Assembly: GCA_003220685.1 (NCBI GenBank) | Contig: QHTE01000049.1 | Location: forward strand, 79,566 to 143,565 | Direction: 5' to 3' | Length of the DNA stretch: 64,000 nt | From: Candidatus Rokuibacteriota bacterium | GTDB taxonomy: Bacteria > Methylomirabilota > Methylomirabilia > Rokubacteriales > CSP1-6 | Shown here: positions 16,722-26,137 of the stretch, piece after piece | Numbering within the stretch: the stretch's first letter is position 1 | Layout of the letters: each line of letters opens with the position of its first letter | Notes under the pieces: model-generated | The model's input: only the letters and a program-made list of their open reading frames with translations | Database searches by the model: none | Told to the model about the DNA's origin: nothing | Translations under genes and position numbers: made by a program

Positions 16722-17486
16722 TCAGGTGGAGCCAGCCGACGCTCCGAGGTACGCGCGGATCACTTCCGGATGCGCCTGGATCGCCGCGGGCGAGCCCTCG
16801 GCGATGACGCGGCCGCCGTTCAGCACGATCACCGTGTCCGAGATCCCCATCACCATCCGCATGTCGTGCTCGACCAGCAGGACAGTCAGGCCCTGCTCGC
16901 GAACTCGACGGATGAGACCGCTCACGACGGCTTTCTCCGATCCGGTCATACCGGCGCCCGGCTCGTCGAGCAGAAGCACGCGCGGCTTCGCCGCGAGCGC
17001 CACGGCCAGCTCGACGAGTCGCTGCTCGCCGTAGGCCAAGGCGCTGGCGGCTTCCCGCCGGCGGTGGCCGAGACCGACGAAGTCGATGACGGCTCGGGCC
17101 TGCGAGCTAAGCGCCCGCTCCTCGGCGGTGAGCCGGCGCCCGCCGGCGAGGACGGCGAAGAATCCGGCCGTGCCCCGCAGATGCAGCCCGATCAGCACGT
17201 TGTCCTCCACGCTCAGGGCGGGGAACACGCTCGTCTTCTGGAACGTGCGGACGATGCCTCGACGGGCGATCGCGGAGGGCCGCAGGCCCGTCAGCGGGGC
17301 GCCGTCGTACGTGACGAGCCCGCCGGTGGGCCGCAGATAGCCGGTGATCGCGTTGAACGCGGTGGTCTTGCCGGCGCCGTTCGGGCCGATGACGCTCGTG
17401 ATCGAGCCGGGTCGAACCTCGAACGACACGCTCTCGAGCGCGGTCACGCCGCCGAACCTCACGGCGAGATCTCTGACCGCCAGCAT
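16722..17486 (-). CDS. livG: Liv-type ABC transporter ATP-binding protein LivG, second system
   Basis: 254 residues. Walker A is GPNGAGKTT near residue 38, then come the LivG-type Q-loop region IVRTFQKTSVFPALSVEDNV, the signature LAYGEQRLVELA and Walker B VLLLDEPGAGM. The signature is LAYGEQR rather than LSGGQ, as is common in LivG. Its ATG shares a base with the livM stop (TGATG). The frame is open far upstream but that part is antisense to livM. It sits in the order binding protein-livH-livM-livG-livF, different from the first system (livG-livF-livH-livM), so the two are not a simple duplication of one operon. Confidence 0.93.
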   Translation of the reverse strand: MLAVRDLAVRFGGVTALESVSFEVRPGSITSVIGPNGAGKTTAFNAITGYLRPTGGLVTYDGAPLTGLRPSAIARRGIVRTFQKTSVFPALSVEDNVLIGLHLRGTAGFFAVLAGGRRLTAEERALSSQARAVIDFVGLGHRRREAASALAYGEQRLVELAVALAAKPRVLLLDEPGAGMTGSEKAVVSGLIRRVREQGLTVLLVEHDMRMVMGISDTVIVLNGGRVIAEGSPAAIQAHPEVIRAYLGASAGST

Positions 17487-18454
17487 CACCGTCGGATGGT
17501 CGGCGAGTCGGGCTCGGCAGGAGCCTGGCTCCCCGCCATCACGCGGGCGAGCCAGGGCACGATGCCGCGCGGCAGGAAGAAGACGAGCAGCACGAGCAGC
17601 ACGCCGTACGCGAGCATCTGCCACTGCCACGACGCCGCCGCGCGCAGCGCCTCGGGCAGCACGGTGAAGAGCGTGGCTCCGACCACCGGCCCCGCGAGCG
17701 TGCCCTTGCCGCCCGCGACGACCATGATGACCATCGTCACCGTATAGGTGAACAGAAACACCTCCGGGCTCACGAACCGCGTGTAGTGGGCGTAGAGGCT
17801 TCCGCCCAGTCCCGCCATCGCCGCGCTGACGACGGCGGCGAGGACGAGGTAGTGGGTCACGTCGACGCCGACGGACTCGGCCAGCGGCTCGTTCTCGCGG
17901 AGCGCGACGAGGGCGCGGCCGATGCGCGACATGACGAGTCTCCGGCACACCAGGTACGAGAGCCCGCACGCCGCGAGCACCAGATAGTAGTAGGCGGTCT
18001 TGGTCCGGAAGGACCACGGTCCGAGCGCCGGCGCCGGCACGCCCGGAAGCCCGAGCGGCCCGTTCGTCAGCTCGATCCAGTTGATGCTGACGAGCGAGAT
18101 CACGCCGGCGAAGCTGATCGTAACCAGCACGAAGTAGGCGCCGCGCAGCTTCAGCGCGAGACGGCCGATGAAGAAGCCCGCCAGCGCGGCCAGGGCGACG
18201 GCGACCGCGAGCGCCGGCCAGAACGACCAGTCGAGCTTCAGTGTGAGCAGCGCCGACGTATAGGCGCCGATGCCGAAGAACGCCGCGTGGCCGAGCGAGA
18301 GCTGGCCGGTGTAGCCGAGCAGGAGGTTCAGCGACATCGCGAGCACGCCGAAGATGCCGGCCATGATCGCGACGTGCAAGTGGTAGGGGCTCTGAAGCCA
18401 GAGCGGCAGGGTGAGCGCGCCCGCCGCCAGGAGCCAGCCGTCGGCTCGCGTCAT
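17486..18454 (-). CDS. livM: Liv-type ABC transporter permease LivM, second system
   Basis: 322 residues with about nine to ten membrane helices. The family segment LLLGYTGQLSLGHAAFFGIG is near residue 47 and the coupling loop ALRENEPLAESVGVDV near 205. A glycine-rich GGKGTLAGPVVGA lies near 270, followed by a terminal helix LLVLLVFFLPRG. The ATG at 18454 overlaps the livH stop as ATGA. It forms the channel with the adjacent LivH. Confidence 0.94.
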   Translation of the reverse strand: MTRADGWLLAAGALTLPLWLQSPYHLHVAIMAGIFGVLAMSLNLLLGYTGQLSLGHAAFFGIGAYTSALLTLKLDWSFWPALAVAVALAALAGFFIGRLALKLRGAYFVLVTISFAGVISLVSINWIELTNGPLGLPGVPAPALGPWSFRTKTAYYYLVLAACGLSYLVCRRLVMSRIGRALVALRENEPLAESVGVDVTHYLVLAAVVSAAMAGLGGSLYAHYTRFVSPEVFLFTYTVTMVIMVVAGGKGTLAGPVVGATLFTVLPEALRAAASWQWQMLAYGVLLVLLVFFLPRGIVPWLARVMAGSQAPAEPDSPTIRR

Positions 18455-19323
18455 GCGATGCGTTCTTGGCGCGCGAAGAGCCCGGACGGCCGCAAGAGCA
18501 GTACGAGAATGATGATGACGAACCCGACCGCGTCGCGATAGCCGGAGGAGATGTAGCCGGCGCCCAGCTCCTCGGCGATGCCGAGCAGCAGGCCGCCCAG
18601 GGTCGCGCCCGGCAGGTTGCCGAGCCCACCGAGGATCACGACGGAAAACGCCTTCAGCGAGGCGAGGTCGCCCATCGAGGGATAGACGAGGAAGATCGGG
18701 CCGAGTAAGGCGCCCGCCGCCGCGGCGAGCCCGGAGCCGAAGGCGAACGTCGCCGCGTGAATGCGGCCGATCCCAACGCCCATGAGCGCCGCGGTGTCGC
18801 GGTCCTGGAACGTGGCGCGCATCGCGCGGCCGAGCTTGGTCTTCTGGGTCAGGAGCCAGGCGGCGGCGATCAGCGCCGCGGCCAGGACGAGGACGAAGAG
18901 GCGCAGCGGGGCGATCGCGACCGGGCCAAGCACGAGCGGTGCGGTCGGAAACGGATGCGGGATCGACTTCGCGACGCCGCCCCAGCCGAGAAGCTCCGCG
19001 TTCTGCATCGCGATCCACACGCCGATCATCACCAGCATCGTGGTATCGATCGATTCGCTCCGGAGCGGGCGCAGCAGCAGGACCTCGCAGATCCAGCCGA
19101 GCGCGGCGCCGGCGACGATCGCGACCACGAGCGCCGCGAAGAAATCGATGCCGGCCAGCGCCAGCGCCGCGAACGAGACGTAGGCTCCGAGCGTGTAGAA
19201 CTCGCCGTGGGCGAAGTTCACGACGTTCATGAGGCCGAAGATCAGGGTGAGCCCGATGCCCAGCAGGGCGTACGTGCCGCCGAGCACCAGTCCGTTCAGC
19301 AGGTGCTGAAGGAGCTCAGCCAT
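18451..19323 (-). CDS. livH: Liv-type ABC transporter permease LivH, second system
   Basis: 290 residues. It carries the LivH signature IFGLMNVVNFAHGEFYTLGA near residue 29 and the coupling loop ATFQDRDTAALMGVGI near 170. The C-terminal block GGLGNLPGATLGG is followed by a final helix. It starts 12 bp after the binding-protein stop and overlaps livM by 4 bp. Function is as for the other Liv permeases; the solute is unknown. Confidence 0.94.
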   Translation of the reverse strand: MAELLQHLLNGLVLGGTYALLGIGLTLIFGLMNVVNFAHGEFYTLGAYVSFAALALAGIDFFAALVVAIVAGAALGWICEVLLLRPLRSESIDTTMLVMIGVWIAMQNAELLGWGGVAKSIPHPFPTAPLVLGPVAIAPLRLFVLVLAAALIAAAWLLTQKTKLGRAMRATFQDRDTAALMGVGIGRIHAATFAFGSGLAAAAGALLGPIFLVYPSMGDLASLKAFSVVILGGLGNLPGATLGGLLLGIAEELGAGYISSGYRDAVGFVIIILVLLLRPSGLFARQERIA

Positions 19324-19335
19324 CCGCGCGGCGCG

Positions 19336-20508
19336 CTACTTCTTCGCGAGAAAGTCCGGCAGCGCCACCTTGCCGTCGCGGATCTGGACGACGAAGATGC
19401 TCGGCCTGCTCTGGCCGCTCTCCTTGCCGGCGGGGCCGTCCTTGTCGAACTTGATCGGGCCGTTGACGCCCATGAGGCTCACGTTCCAGAGGGCCTCGCG
19501 CACGGCCTTGGGATCGTCCTTGCCGGCCACCCGGATCGCCTCGGCGATTGTGGCGATCCCGTCGTGGCCGCGGAACCCTTCCGTGAGCCCCTCGGACGGA
19601 TGGCCGCGCTTGGCCCACTCGTCGACGAACGCCTTCGCCAGCTTGCCGTCCGGCATCGACTCCGGGAACCACGGCATGAAGAACACGATGTGATAGCTAC
19701 CCTCGGCGGCGGCGCCGGCCTGCTTGATGAGCTGCGTGGGCGACGAGCTGCCGCCGGTCGTGACGATCTTGCGCCCGAGCCGCTGCTCCTGCGCCTGCTT
19801 CATCACGAGCGTGATCTGCTCGACCGCCGTCGTCAGGAAGAGCGTGTCGCCGCCGGTAGCCTTGATCTTGGTGATCTGCGCGTTCATGTCGGTCGCCGAC
19901 TGGTCCATGAACTCCTTGGCGCCGACGGTCGCGCCCTTCTTCGTCAGCATGTCGCCGAACGCCGTGATCGCGCCGCGGCCCCAGTCGGTATTGACGGCCA
20001 GGAAGTCGACACGCTTGACGCCGAGCTTGTCCACGTACTGCTCGAGGCCGAGCGCCTCCATCTCGGAGGGCGGGCTGATGCGGAAGATCCACGGGTTGCC
20101 GCGCTTGGTGATCGACGCGGCGCTCGAGGTCTCCACGACCATCGGCACGCCGTACTCCTCGAGCTTCGGCATCGCCGCCAGGGTCATCGAGCTGCCCCAG
20201 GCGCCCATGATCGCCGGCACCTTGTCGCGGACGATCAGCTTCTCCGCGGCGCTCGCCGCCTCCTTGGGGTCGGACTTGTTGTCCTCGATCAGGAGGTCGA
20301 TCTTCCGGCCGCCGATCCCGCCTTTCGCGTTCAGCCAGTCGCGCGCGATCTCGGCGCCCATCCGGACGTAGTTGCCGGAGGCCGCGACGGGGCCGGAGAG
20401 CGGCTCGATGACGCCGATCTTGATCGGGGCCTGCGATTCCCCGGGGACCGCCAGCGCGGCGAGCGCGACCAGGACGAGAGCCAACACCACGATCGACCGT
20501 TTGCCCAT
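19336..20508 (-). CDS. Liv-type substrate-binding protein, second system
   Basis: 390-residue periplasmic binding protein. A Sec signal peptide occupies residues 1-25 (MGKRSIVVLALVLVALAALA then VPGESQA) and the mature start is PIKIGVIEPLSGP. The ligand-binding segments GAWGSSMTLAAMP and PMVVETSSAASIT are typical of the family. A strong AGGAGG site precedes the ATG. It heads the second Liv operon. In the 240 bp upstream (20509-20748) I see no gene, only a weak promoter candidate (TTCCCG, 17 bp, TATTCT) reading toward it. Confidence 0.93.
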   Translation of the reverse strand: MGKRSIVVLALVLVALAALAVPGESQAPIKIGVIEPLSGPVAASGNYVRMGAEIARDWLNAKGGIGGRKIDLLIEDNKSDPKEAASAAEKLIVRDKVPAIMGAWGSSMTLAAMPKLEEYGVPMVVETSSAASITKRGNPWIFRISPPSEMEALGLEQYVDKLGVKRVDFLAVNTDWGRGAITAFGDMLTKKGATVGAKEFMDQSATDMNAQITKIKATGGDTLFLTTAVEQITLVMKQAQEQRLGRKIVTTGGSSSPTQLIKQAGAAAEGSYHIVFFMPWFPESMPDGKLAKAFVDEWAKRGHPSEGLTEGFRGHDGIATIAEAIRVAGKDDPKAVREALWNVSLMGVNGPIKFDKDGPAGKESGQSRPSIFVVQIRDGKVALPDFLAKK

Positions 20509-20748
20509 CGAAGGCCTCCTGCGTGTTCAGGGGTGTGCCCCAGCGAGAATAGCGCACGATTCCGCTCGCGGGAAGCGGGTGCATCTCGCGCGCGGGACGA
20601 GCCACGCGAGCGGACGCTGTTCGCCGTCACCTGCATGCGTGTGTTGGGCAAGGATTGGCACCGACGAACACCTGAACTCCTGTCCGTTGTCCTTGGCTCC
20701 GACCGGCGGCTGCGCCATACGACGTCGGCTGCCCCGCGCGTCTTTCGT

Positions 20749-21057
20749 TCAGAGCCGTGCCGCGAACCCGGCTGGCTGGGGATGCGTGCCGTGCGTTTGC
20801 TCCCGGGCGTAGCGCGTCATCTTGCGTTCACGCTCCTCCGACAAGTCGCGATCGTAGTAAACAAGGTCGTAGTCGAGGATGTCGGCGCCGGGCGCCTTCC
20901 CATGGGCGAGGCTCCAGATCGTCTGGGCGACACACCCTGCGCCCAGGTACCAGGCAGGTAGGTTCAGTCCACGACATCGCTGTAGACACTCCCAAAGCGT
21001 CTCGTTGGCTCGAAGAGCGGCTGCCAACCGTGCGGACACGTCATCCGATACCGACAT
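20749..21057 (-). pseudogene. Truncated nucleotidyltransferase-family (COG3575-like) gene
   Basis: 102 codons. The first 70 match the N-terminal half of this family: LRANETLWECLQRCRGLNLP, then WYLGAGCVAQTIWSLAHGK and DYDLVYYDRDLSEERE. The D-x-D-like DILDYDLVYYD metal region is there. Full-length members are close to 190 residues and continue with a conserved VKNQARMH-type segment. Here the frame ends after MTRYAREQTHGTHPQ in non-family sequence, and I find no continuation in the next 240 bp. I therefore call it a 3'-truncated remnant. Confidence 0.6.
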
Positions 21058-21282
21058 TAATCCGTATAACTATTAGAGTCTCGTGAACCACGTATCAAGG
21101 CGGACCAAGCGACTCGCCGCAAGCTAACATGGCTCGCGCGCCGTCGCGAGAGCCGGTAACATCCCGTCTGCTGGGCTCCGCCACACGTGGTCCTCGTCGA
21201 GCGGGTACGGTCTTGGCGCTCGGGCGCGAGCCGGTCGGTTTCCACACGCGGCCCCCGACGATTCCTGGCGCGGGCGCAGGTG

Positions 21283-21288
21283 TATAGT
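21283..21288 (+). promoter_or_regulatory. Candidate -10 box (TATAGT) before the molybdenum hydroxylase gene
   Basis: TATAGT lies 17 bp before the ATG at 21306, in a stretch more AT-rich than its surroundings. The -35 region is poor, the best being TTCCTG at 21262 with a short 15-bp spacer. The rest of the 250-bp spacer upstream (21058-21282) shows no gene. Confidence 0.35.
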
Positions 21289-21305
21289 CGCGGGTTGGAC
21301 GAGCC

Positions 21306-23663
21306 ATGGGCGCAAAATTTTTCGGCGCGGCGGTGAAGCGGCGGGAAGACCCGCGATTCCTCCGCGGCGAAGGCCGCTTCGTCGACGACGTGACCTTGCC
21401 GGGGATGCTCCACGCTGCGTTCCTCCGCTCGCCCCACGCTCACGCGCGCATCGTCGCGATCGACACCGCCGCGGCCGCCGCCGCGCCGGGCGTGGTGCGC
21501 GTGCTGGCGTTCCGGGATCTCGAGCGCTGGATGAAGCCGCTACCGCTCTTCGGCGCGGTGCCGCCGGGTCTCGCCGCCGTCGTCAAGTTCGACATCCGTC
21601 AGGCGCCGCAGTGGGCGCTCTGCCGGGATCGCGTGCGCTACGTCGGCGAGATCGTCGCGATGGCGGTGGCCGACAGTCCCGAGCGCGCCGAGGACGCGAC
21701 AGAGCTGATCCAGGTCGAATGGGAGCTCCTGCCCTCCGTCGTCGACATGACGCGCGCCGCGGAGCCCGGCGCGCCGCTCATCCACCCGGAGTGGGGAAGC
21801 AATGTCGGGATCGGCTTCACGCACGCGATCGGTGACGCCGATCGGGCGTTCGCACGGGCCGACGTCACCGTGGCCGAGACCTTTCACATTCAGCGCTACG
21901 TCGGCATGCCGCTCGAGGGGCGCGGCGTGGTGGCGGTGTGGGATCGGCGCGACGGCACGATGACAACCTGGAACTCGACGCAGGTCGCGCACTTCGTCCA
22001 GCAGGGGCTTACCGGCGCGCTCGGCTTGCCGCCGCACAAGATCCGCGTGATCGCGCCCGACCTCGGCGGCGGCTTCGGGACGAAGGCCTCAGGGTACGCG
22101 GAGGACGCGTTGATCCCCATCGCGGCGATGGCGCTCGGCCGTCCCGTGAAGTGGATCGAGAGCCGGCGCGAGCACATGTCCGGCGCCGCGCACGCGCGCC
22201 ATCAGGTGCACGCGATCTCCCTCGCGGCCGCGCGTGACGGAACGATCCTCGGCGTGCGCGATCGAATCTGGCTCGACCTCGGCGCCTACAACGTCTGGGG
22301 CGTCGTGCTCCCGTACAACACGGTCGCGCACTTGATCGGGCCGCATCGGATCAAGAACATGCGCGTTGACGTGCAAGCGGTCGTGACGAACAAGACACCG
22401 AACGCACCATATAGAGGCGCCGGGCGGCCCGAGACCGTCTTCGCGATGGACCGGATCGTCGATTGTCTGGCGCGCGAGCTGCGCATGGACCCGGCGGAGA
22501 TCCGTCGGCGCAACTACATCCGCCCGGACGAGCTGCCGTACGACTTCGGCATGCCGTACCGAGACGGCAACCCCCTCGTCTACGACACCGGCGATTTTCC
22601 CGCCGCGCTCGAGAAGGCGCTGGACGCGTCGGGCTACCGGCGGTTCCGGGGCGAGCAGTCGGCGCTGCGCGCGCGGGGGATCCACCGCGGCATCGGCATC
22701 TCCGGGTATGTCGAAGGCACGGCCATCGGCCCATTCGAGGGCGCCACGGTGAAGCTCGACCTGGCGGGCCGCGTGCTCGTGGCGACGGGCGCGGTCAACT
22801 CGGGCCAGGGGCACGAGACCAGCTTCGCCCAGGTCGCGGCCGACGCCCTCGGCGTGCCGCTGGACTGGGTGACGGTCGTCGGCGGCGACACCGCCGCGGT
22901 GCCGTTCGGCGTCGGGACGTTCGCGAGCCGCAGCGCCGTGACGGCCGGCAACTCGATCGCCGACGCGTGCCGCGAGGTGCGCGCAAAGCTCAGGCGCGCC
23001 GCGGCGGTCCTGCTCGAGGCAGGGGCGGACGACATCGAGATCGACGACGGCCGGGTGTTCGTCAAGGGCTCGCCGGGCTCGGCCGTCGACCTCGCCCGCG
23101 TCGTCCAGGCGTCGATCCCGACTTTCGCTAAGCCCGGCGTGGCGCCCCCTGACTTTGAGGCCAGCGCCTATCACCACGTGCCGACCGTGACCTACGCGAG
23201 CGCCGTCCACGTCGCCCAGGTCGAGGTCGACGCGGCGACCGGCCGGGTGACTCTCCTGCGGTATATCGTCGCCCACGACTGTGGGCGCGTCATCAACCCG
23301 ATCATCGTCGAGGGCCAGGTGCACGGCGGCGTCGCGCAGGGTGTCGGCGGCGCCCTCTTCGAGGAGATGGTCTACGACGAGACGGGTCAGCTGCTGACCG
23401 GATCGCTGATGGACTACGCGGTGCCGAAGGCGGACGATCTGCCCCCGATCGAGACGGTGCATCTGGAGTTCCCGTCGCCGCGCAACCCGCTCGGCGTCAA
23501 GGGGCTCGGCGAGGGCGGCGCGATCTCGCCGCCGGCGGCGATCGCCAACGCGGTCGAGGACGCGCTGGCCCCCTACGGCGTGCGCGTTACCGAGACTCCC
23601 TTGACGGCGGCGCGTGTCGTCGCCATGCTCGAGCGCTCGGGCCGGGCGCGGCCGATCGCCTGA
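21306..23663 (+). CDS. Xanthine dehydrogenase/CoxL family molybdopterin-binding subunit
   Basis: 785-residue large subunit of a molybdenum hydroxylase. The N-terminal a/b hammerhead domain (about 10-140, RREDPRFLRGEGRFVDDV) is followed by the Mo-cofactor domain. Key features are DLGGGFGTK, the active-site loop NAPYRGAGRPE, QGHETSFAQV and the catalytic-glutamate segment KGLGEGGAIS. The loop is of the PYRGAGR type and lacks the selenated-cysteine motif (AYxCSFR) of true form I CO dehydrogenase. It is therefore a hydroxylase of unknown substrate. The FAD and [2Fe-2S] subunits that normally flank this gene are absent: the upstream neighbour is a remnant and the downstream neighbour is convergent. 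Confidence 0.92.
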   Translation: MGAKFFGAAVKRREDPRFLRGEGRFVDDVTLPGMLHAAFLRSPHAHARIVAIDTAAAAAAPGVVRVLAFRDLERWMKPLPLFGAVPPGLAAVVKFDIRQAPQWALCRDRVRYVGEIVAMAVADSPERAEDATELIQVEWELLPSVVDMTRAAEPGAPLIHPEWGSNVGIGFTHAIGDADRAFARADVTVAETFHIQRYVGMPLEGRGVVAVWDRRDGTMTTWNSTQVAHFVQQGLTGALGLPPHKIRVIAPDLGGGFGTKASGYAEDALIPIAAMALGRPVKWIESRREHMSGAAHARHQVHAISLAAARDGTILGVRDRIWLDLGAYNVWGVVLPYNTVAHLIGPHRIKNMRVDVQAVVTNKTPNAPYRGAGRPETVFAMDRIVDCLARELRMDPAEIRRRNYIRPDELPYDFGMPYRDGNPLVYDTGDFPAALEKALDASGYRRFRGEQSALRARGIHRGIGISGYVEGTAIGPFEGATVKLDLAGRVLVATGAVNSGQGHETSFAQVAADALGVPLDWVTVVGGDTAAVPFGVGTFASRSAVTAGNSIADACREVRAKLRRAAAVLLEAGADDIEIDDGRVFVKGSPGSAVDLARVVQASIPTFAKPGVAPPDFEASAYHHVPTVTYASAVHVAQVEVDAATGRVTLLRYIVAHDCGRVINPIIVEGQVHGGVAQGVGGALFEEMVYDETGQLLTGSLMDYAVPKADDLPPIETVHLEFPSPRNPLGVKGLGEGGAISPPAAIANAVEDALAPYGVRVTETPLTAARVVAMLERSGRARPIA

Positions 23664-23673
23664 CGCGACGGCG

Positions 23674-24792
23674 TCACTTCCAGAGCGTCCGCGATGCCAG
23701 GCGCGCGCCTTCCACCATCGTGCCGAGCTTGGCCCACGCGATCTTCGGATCGACAGTGGGCGTGTCGGCGAAGGTCGCGAAGCCGCAGTCGGCCGACGCG
23801 ATGACGTTCTCGCGACCGACGAGCCGGGCGTACTGGACGATTCGCTGTGCGACCAGCTCGGGGTGCTCGATGAAGTTGGTCGTCGTGTCGAGCACGCCCG
23901 GGATGATGACCTTGCCGGCCGGGAGCCGCACGTCCTCGAACACGCTCCACTCGTGCGCGTGTCGCGGGTTGGCCGCCTCCACGGAGAGACCCGCCGGCCG
24001 CGCCGCGAGAAGGATCGGGAGGATGTCCCGCAGCGGCACGTCGTGGTGGTGGGGCCCCTCGTAGTTGCCCCAGCAGATGTGCAGGCGCATCCGCTCGGGC
24101 GGCAGCCCGGCCACCGCGTGGTTGAGGGCTTCCACGTGCATGGCGGCCACCTTCTGGAACTCCCGGAGCGTGAGGTGCTGAAACTGGTTGTTCCGTCCGG
24201 ACGCGAGATCCGGACAATCGAGCTGCAGTACGAGGCCGGCTCCGACGATGGCGGCGTACTCGCGCTTGAGGACCTCGGCCAGCGCGCCGACGTACGCCTC
24301 GTCGGTCGGGTAGTGACGGTTCAGCAGGAATCGGGCCGCTTGCCCCGGCGACACGGCCGTCATGAAGACGTTGTCGGAACCGGCCCGGCGTGCGGCCTCC
24401 GCGAGGCCCCGGATGTCTCGCTCGACGGCGTCGAAGTCCTTCCACGCGATCGGTCCGGTGCACGTCGGCCGCCGGAAGACCGAGGCGCGACGTCGCGCCG
24501 CGAACTCGGGAAACTCCTTGAGGTCGGCTCCCACGACCTGGTCCGCGTGCTCGCCCTCGAAGCCGGTAAGGCGATCCTTGATGTAGGTCGAGTAGTCCGT
24601 CCGGCCCTGCTCGCCGTCGTTGACGATGTCGATGCCGGCCGCCACCTGCGCCCGGACGGCATCGTCGACCGCCGATCGCGCCCGCGCGGCGAGCGCCTCG
24701 GCCGCCGACCCGGCCGCGTCGTGCTGCCGGAGGAGTGCCACCAGGTCGTCCGGTCGCGGAAGGCTCCCGACGTGCGTCGTGAGGATCCTCAT
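23674..24792 (-). CDS. MetE C-terminal-like (cobalamin-independent methionine synthase family) enzyme
   Basis: 372 residues, TIM barrel related to the C-terminal catalytic half of MetE. Zinc ligands are all present: His238 and Cys240 in LHICWGNYEG, Glu272 in LSVEAANP, and Cys336 in SADCGFAT. The start MRILTTHVGSLPRP is the family N-terminus; its ATG overlaps the upstream binding-protein stop (ATGA). Stand-alone proteins of this group lack the MetE N-terminal folate domain. They act in methyl transfer or thiol/epoxide chemistry of mostly unknown substrates. Being coupled to a Liv-type binding protein suggests it processes the imported compound. Confidence 0.88.
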   Translation of the reverse strand: MRILTTHVGSLPRPDDLVALLRQHDAAGSAAEALAARARSAVDDAVRAQVAAGIDIVNDGEQGRTDYSTYIKDRLTGFEGEHADQVVGADLKEFPEFAARRRASVFRRPTCTGPIAWKDFDAVERDIRGLAEAARRAGSDNVFMTAVSPGQAARFLLNRHYPTDEAYVGALAEVLKREYAAIVGAGLVLQLDCPDLASGRNNQFQHLTLREFQKVAAMHVEALNHAVAGLPPERMRLHICWGNYEGPHHHDVPLRDILPILLAARPAGLSVEAANPRHAHEWSVFEDVRLPAGKVIIPGVLDTTTNFIEHPELVAQRIVQYARLVGRENVIASADCGFATFADTPTVDPKIAWAKLGTMVEGARLASRTLWK

Positions 24793-26045
24793 CGCCCGAG
24801 GACCTTCCCGCAGTCCGTCATCTTCCCCTTGAAGTCGGCCCATCCCGGATACTTCATGAACTCCTCGGGGGTCCAGGTCCAGAACTGGGAGACGCTCGGA
24901 TAGGTCTTGATCGGCGTATTCACGAGCACGTTCCCCGCGCGCTCGACCTTGCGGACGTACTGCGGCTGCACGATGTTCTGGAACTGGTCGAGCTTCACGA
25001 CGCCTTTCGGCGAATCGAACTCGAGCGTGCGCATGGCGGCCATGAAGGCGTCGCGGTCCTCGATCCGGCCGTTCACGCGCTTGAGCGCCTCCACGATCGC
25101 CTTAGCCCCGACATAGCCGTCGGCCGCGTTGTCGAACGGCACGCGCTGGTGCTTCTTCTCCCAGGCCGCCAGGAACCGCTTGTTCTCCGGCGTGTCGACA
25201 AGCGCTGTGTAATGGATGGTCGAGTACCAGCCGAGCGCCGCGTCCTTGAACTGGGCGAGGTTCGCCTCGTCGGTCACCTGAGCGTAGACGTCCATGAGCG
25301 GAAGCTTGACGCCGTATTCGACATATTGCCGCCCGAACCTGAGCCCATCAGCCCCGGGCGTGAATACGGCCACGGCGTCCGCCGCGCGATCGATCTGGGT
25401 GAGGAACGGAGCGAAGTCGGCCGTTCCCAGCGGGGGCCAGAGCTCCTGGACGACCCGTCCGCCCAGGGAGCAGAACACACGGGCGAAGGAGCCGTTCACC
25501 TCGAGTCCTCCGACGTAGTCCGAGGCGATCGAGACGACCTTTCGCCAGCCCGCCGTCTTGTACGCCCAGTCGGCGGCCGCCTGGCCCGGCCCGGTCCCGC
25601 TCTGGGACCAGCGAAAGATGTACGGGTTGAGGAGGGGGCCCGGCACCGTCAGGGCGCTGGCGCCGAAGTCGGCCGACGCGATCAGCGGGATCTTCCTGTC
25701 CTTCGCGTACGCCGCGACGGCGAGCCCGACCGCGCTGCTGACGATGCCCTTGAGCATGTGGACGCCGTCGCGCTCGACGAGCTTCCTCGCCTTGGTGAGC
25801 CCGACGTCGGGCTTGCCCTCGGAGTCCTCGACGAGTAGCTCGATGGGCCGCCCCTGTACGGTCCATCCGATCTCGTCGAGGTACAGTCGGGTCCCGTCGA
25901 GGGCCTCGCGGCCGTTCCGGGTGAAGATCCCCGTCAGGGGAACGAGCATCCCGATCTTGACGGGCGCCTGAGCGAGAGCCGGCAGGGGTGCCAGAAGAAC
26001 GACGCAGAGCCCCGTCGACACGATCATTGCACCGAGATGTCCCAT
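24789..26045 (-). CDS. Liv-type substrate-binding protein without its own permease genes
   Basis: 418 residues from the ATG at 26045, which has a GGGGAGGAAT ribosome site. A Sec signal runs over residues 1-27 (LCVVLLAPLPALAQA) and the mature start is PVKIGMLVPLTGIF. Binding-fold landmarks include LLVEDSEGKPDVGLTKARKL and ELWPPLGTADFAPF. It is closely related in architecture to the protein at 28807-30060. It is translationally coupled to the MetE-like gene, but no livHMGF set lies beside it. It may use a permease encoded elsewhere or share one of the two Liv systems here. Confidence 0.9.
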   Translation of the reverse strand: MGHLGAMIVSTGLCVVLLAPLPALAQAPVKIGMLVPLTGIFTRNGREALDGTRLYLDEIGWTVQGRPIELLVEDSEGKPDVGLTKARKLVERDGVHMLKGIVSSAVGLAVAAYAKDRKIPLIASADFGASALTVPGPLLNPYIFRWSQSGTGPGQAAADWAYKTAGWRKVVSIASDYVGGLEVNGSFARVFCSLGGRVVQELWPPLGTADFAPFLTQIDRAADAVAVFTPGADGLRFGRQYVEYGVKLPLMDVYAQVTDEANLAQFKDAALGWYSTIHYTALVDTPENKRFLAAWEKKHQRVPFDNAADGYVGAKAIVEALKRVNGRIEDRDAFMAAMRTLEFDSPKGVVKLDQFQNIVQPQYVRKVERAGNVLVNTPIKTYPSVSQFWTWTPEEFMKYPGWADFKGKMTDCGKVLGR

Positions 26046-26118
26046 CGCTATTCCTCCCCGGCTGTCACGGGAACACTGCCTGACCTCCCCACGCAGGGCG
26101 CGACGGTAGCACATTCCT

Positions 26119-26126
26119 GATATATT
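26119..26126 (+). promoter_or_regulatory. Candidate extended -10 promoter for the hydrolase-VOC-LLM operon
   Basis: TGATATATT gives an extended -10 (TGnTATATT) ending 11 bp before the ATG at 26138. No good -35 is visible, as is common for extended -10 promoters. Transcription would begin about 5 nt before the ATG, nearly leaderless. Confidence 0.4.
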
Positions 26127-26137
26127 TCCGGTCGACT

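Noticed and set aside
21306-23663. Aerobic CO dehydrogenase large subunit (coxL)
   Set aside because: The diagnostic AYxCSFR loop is absent (PYRGAGR instead) and no coxM or coxS genes adjoin it, so CO oxidation cannot be claimed.
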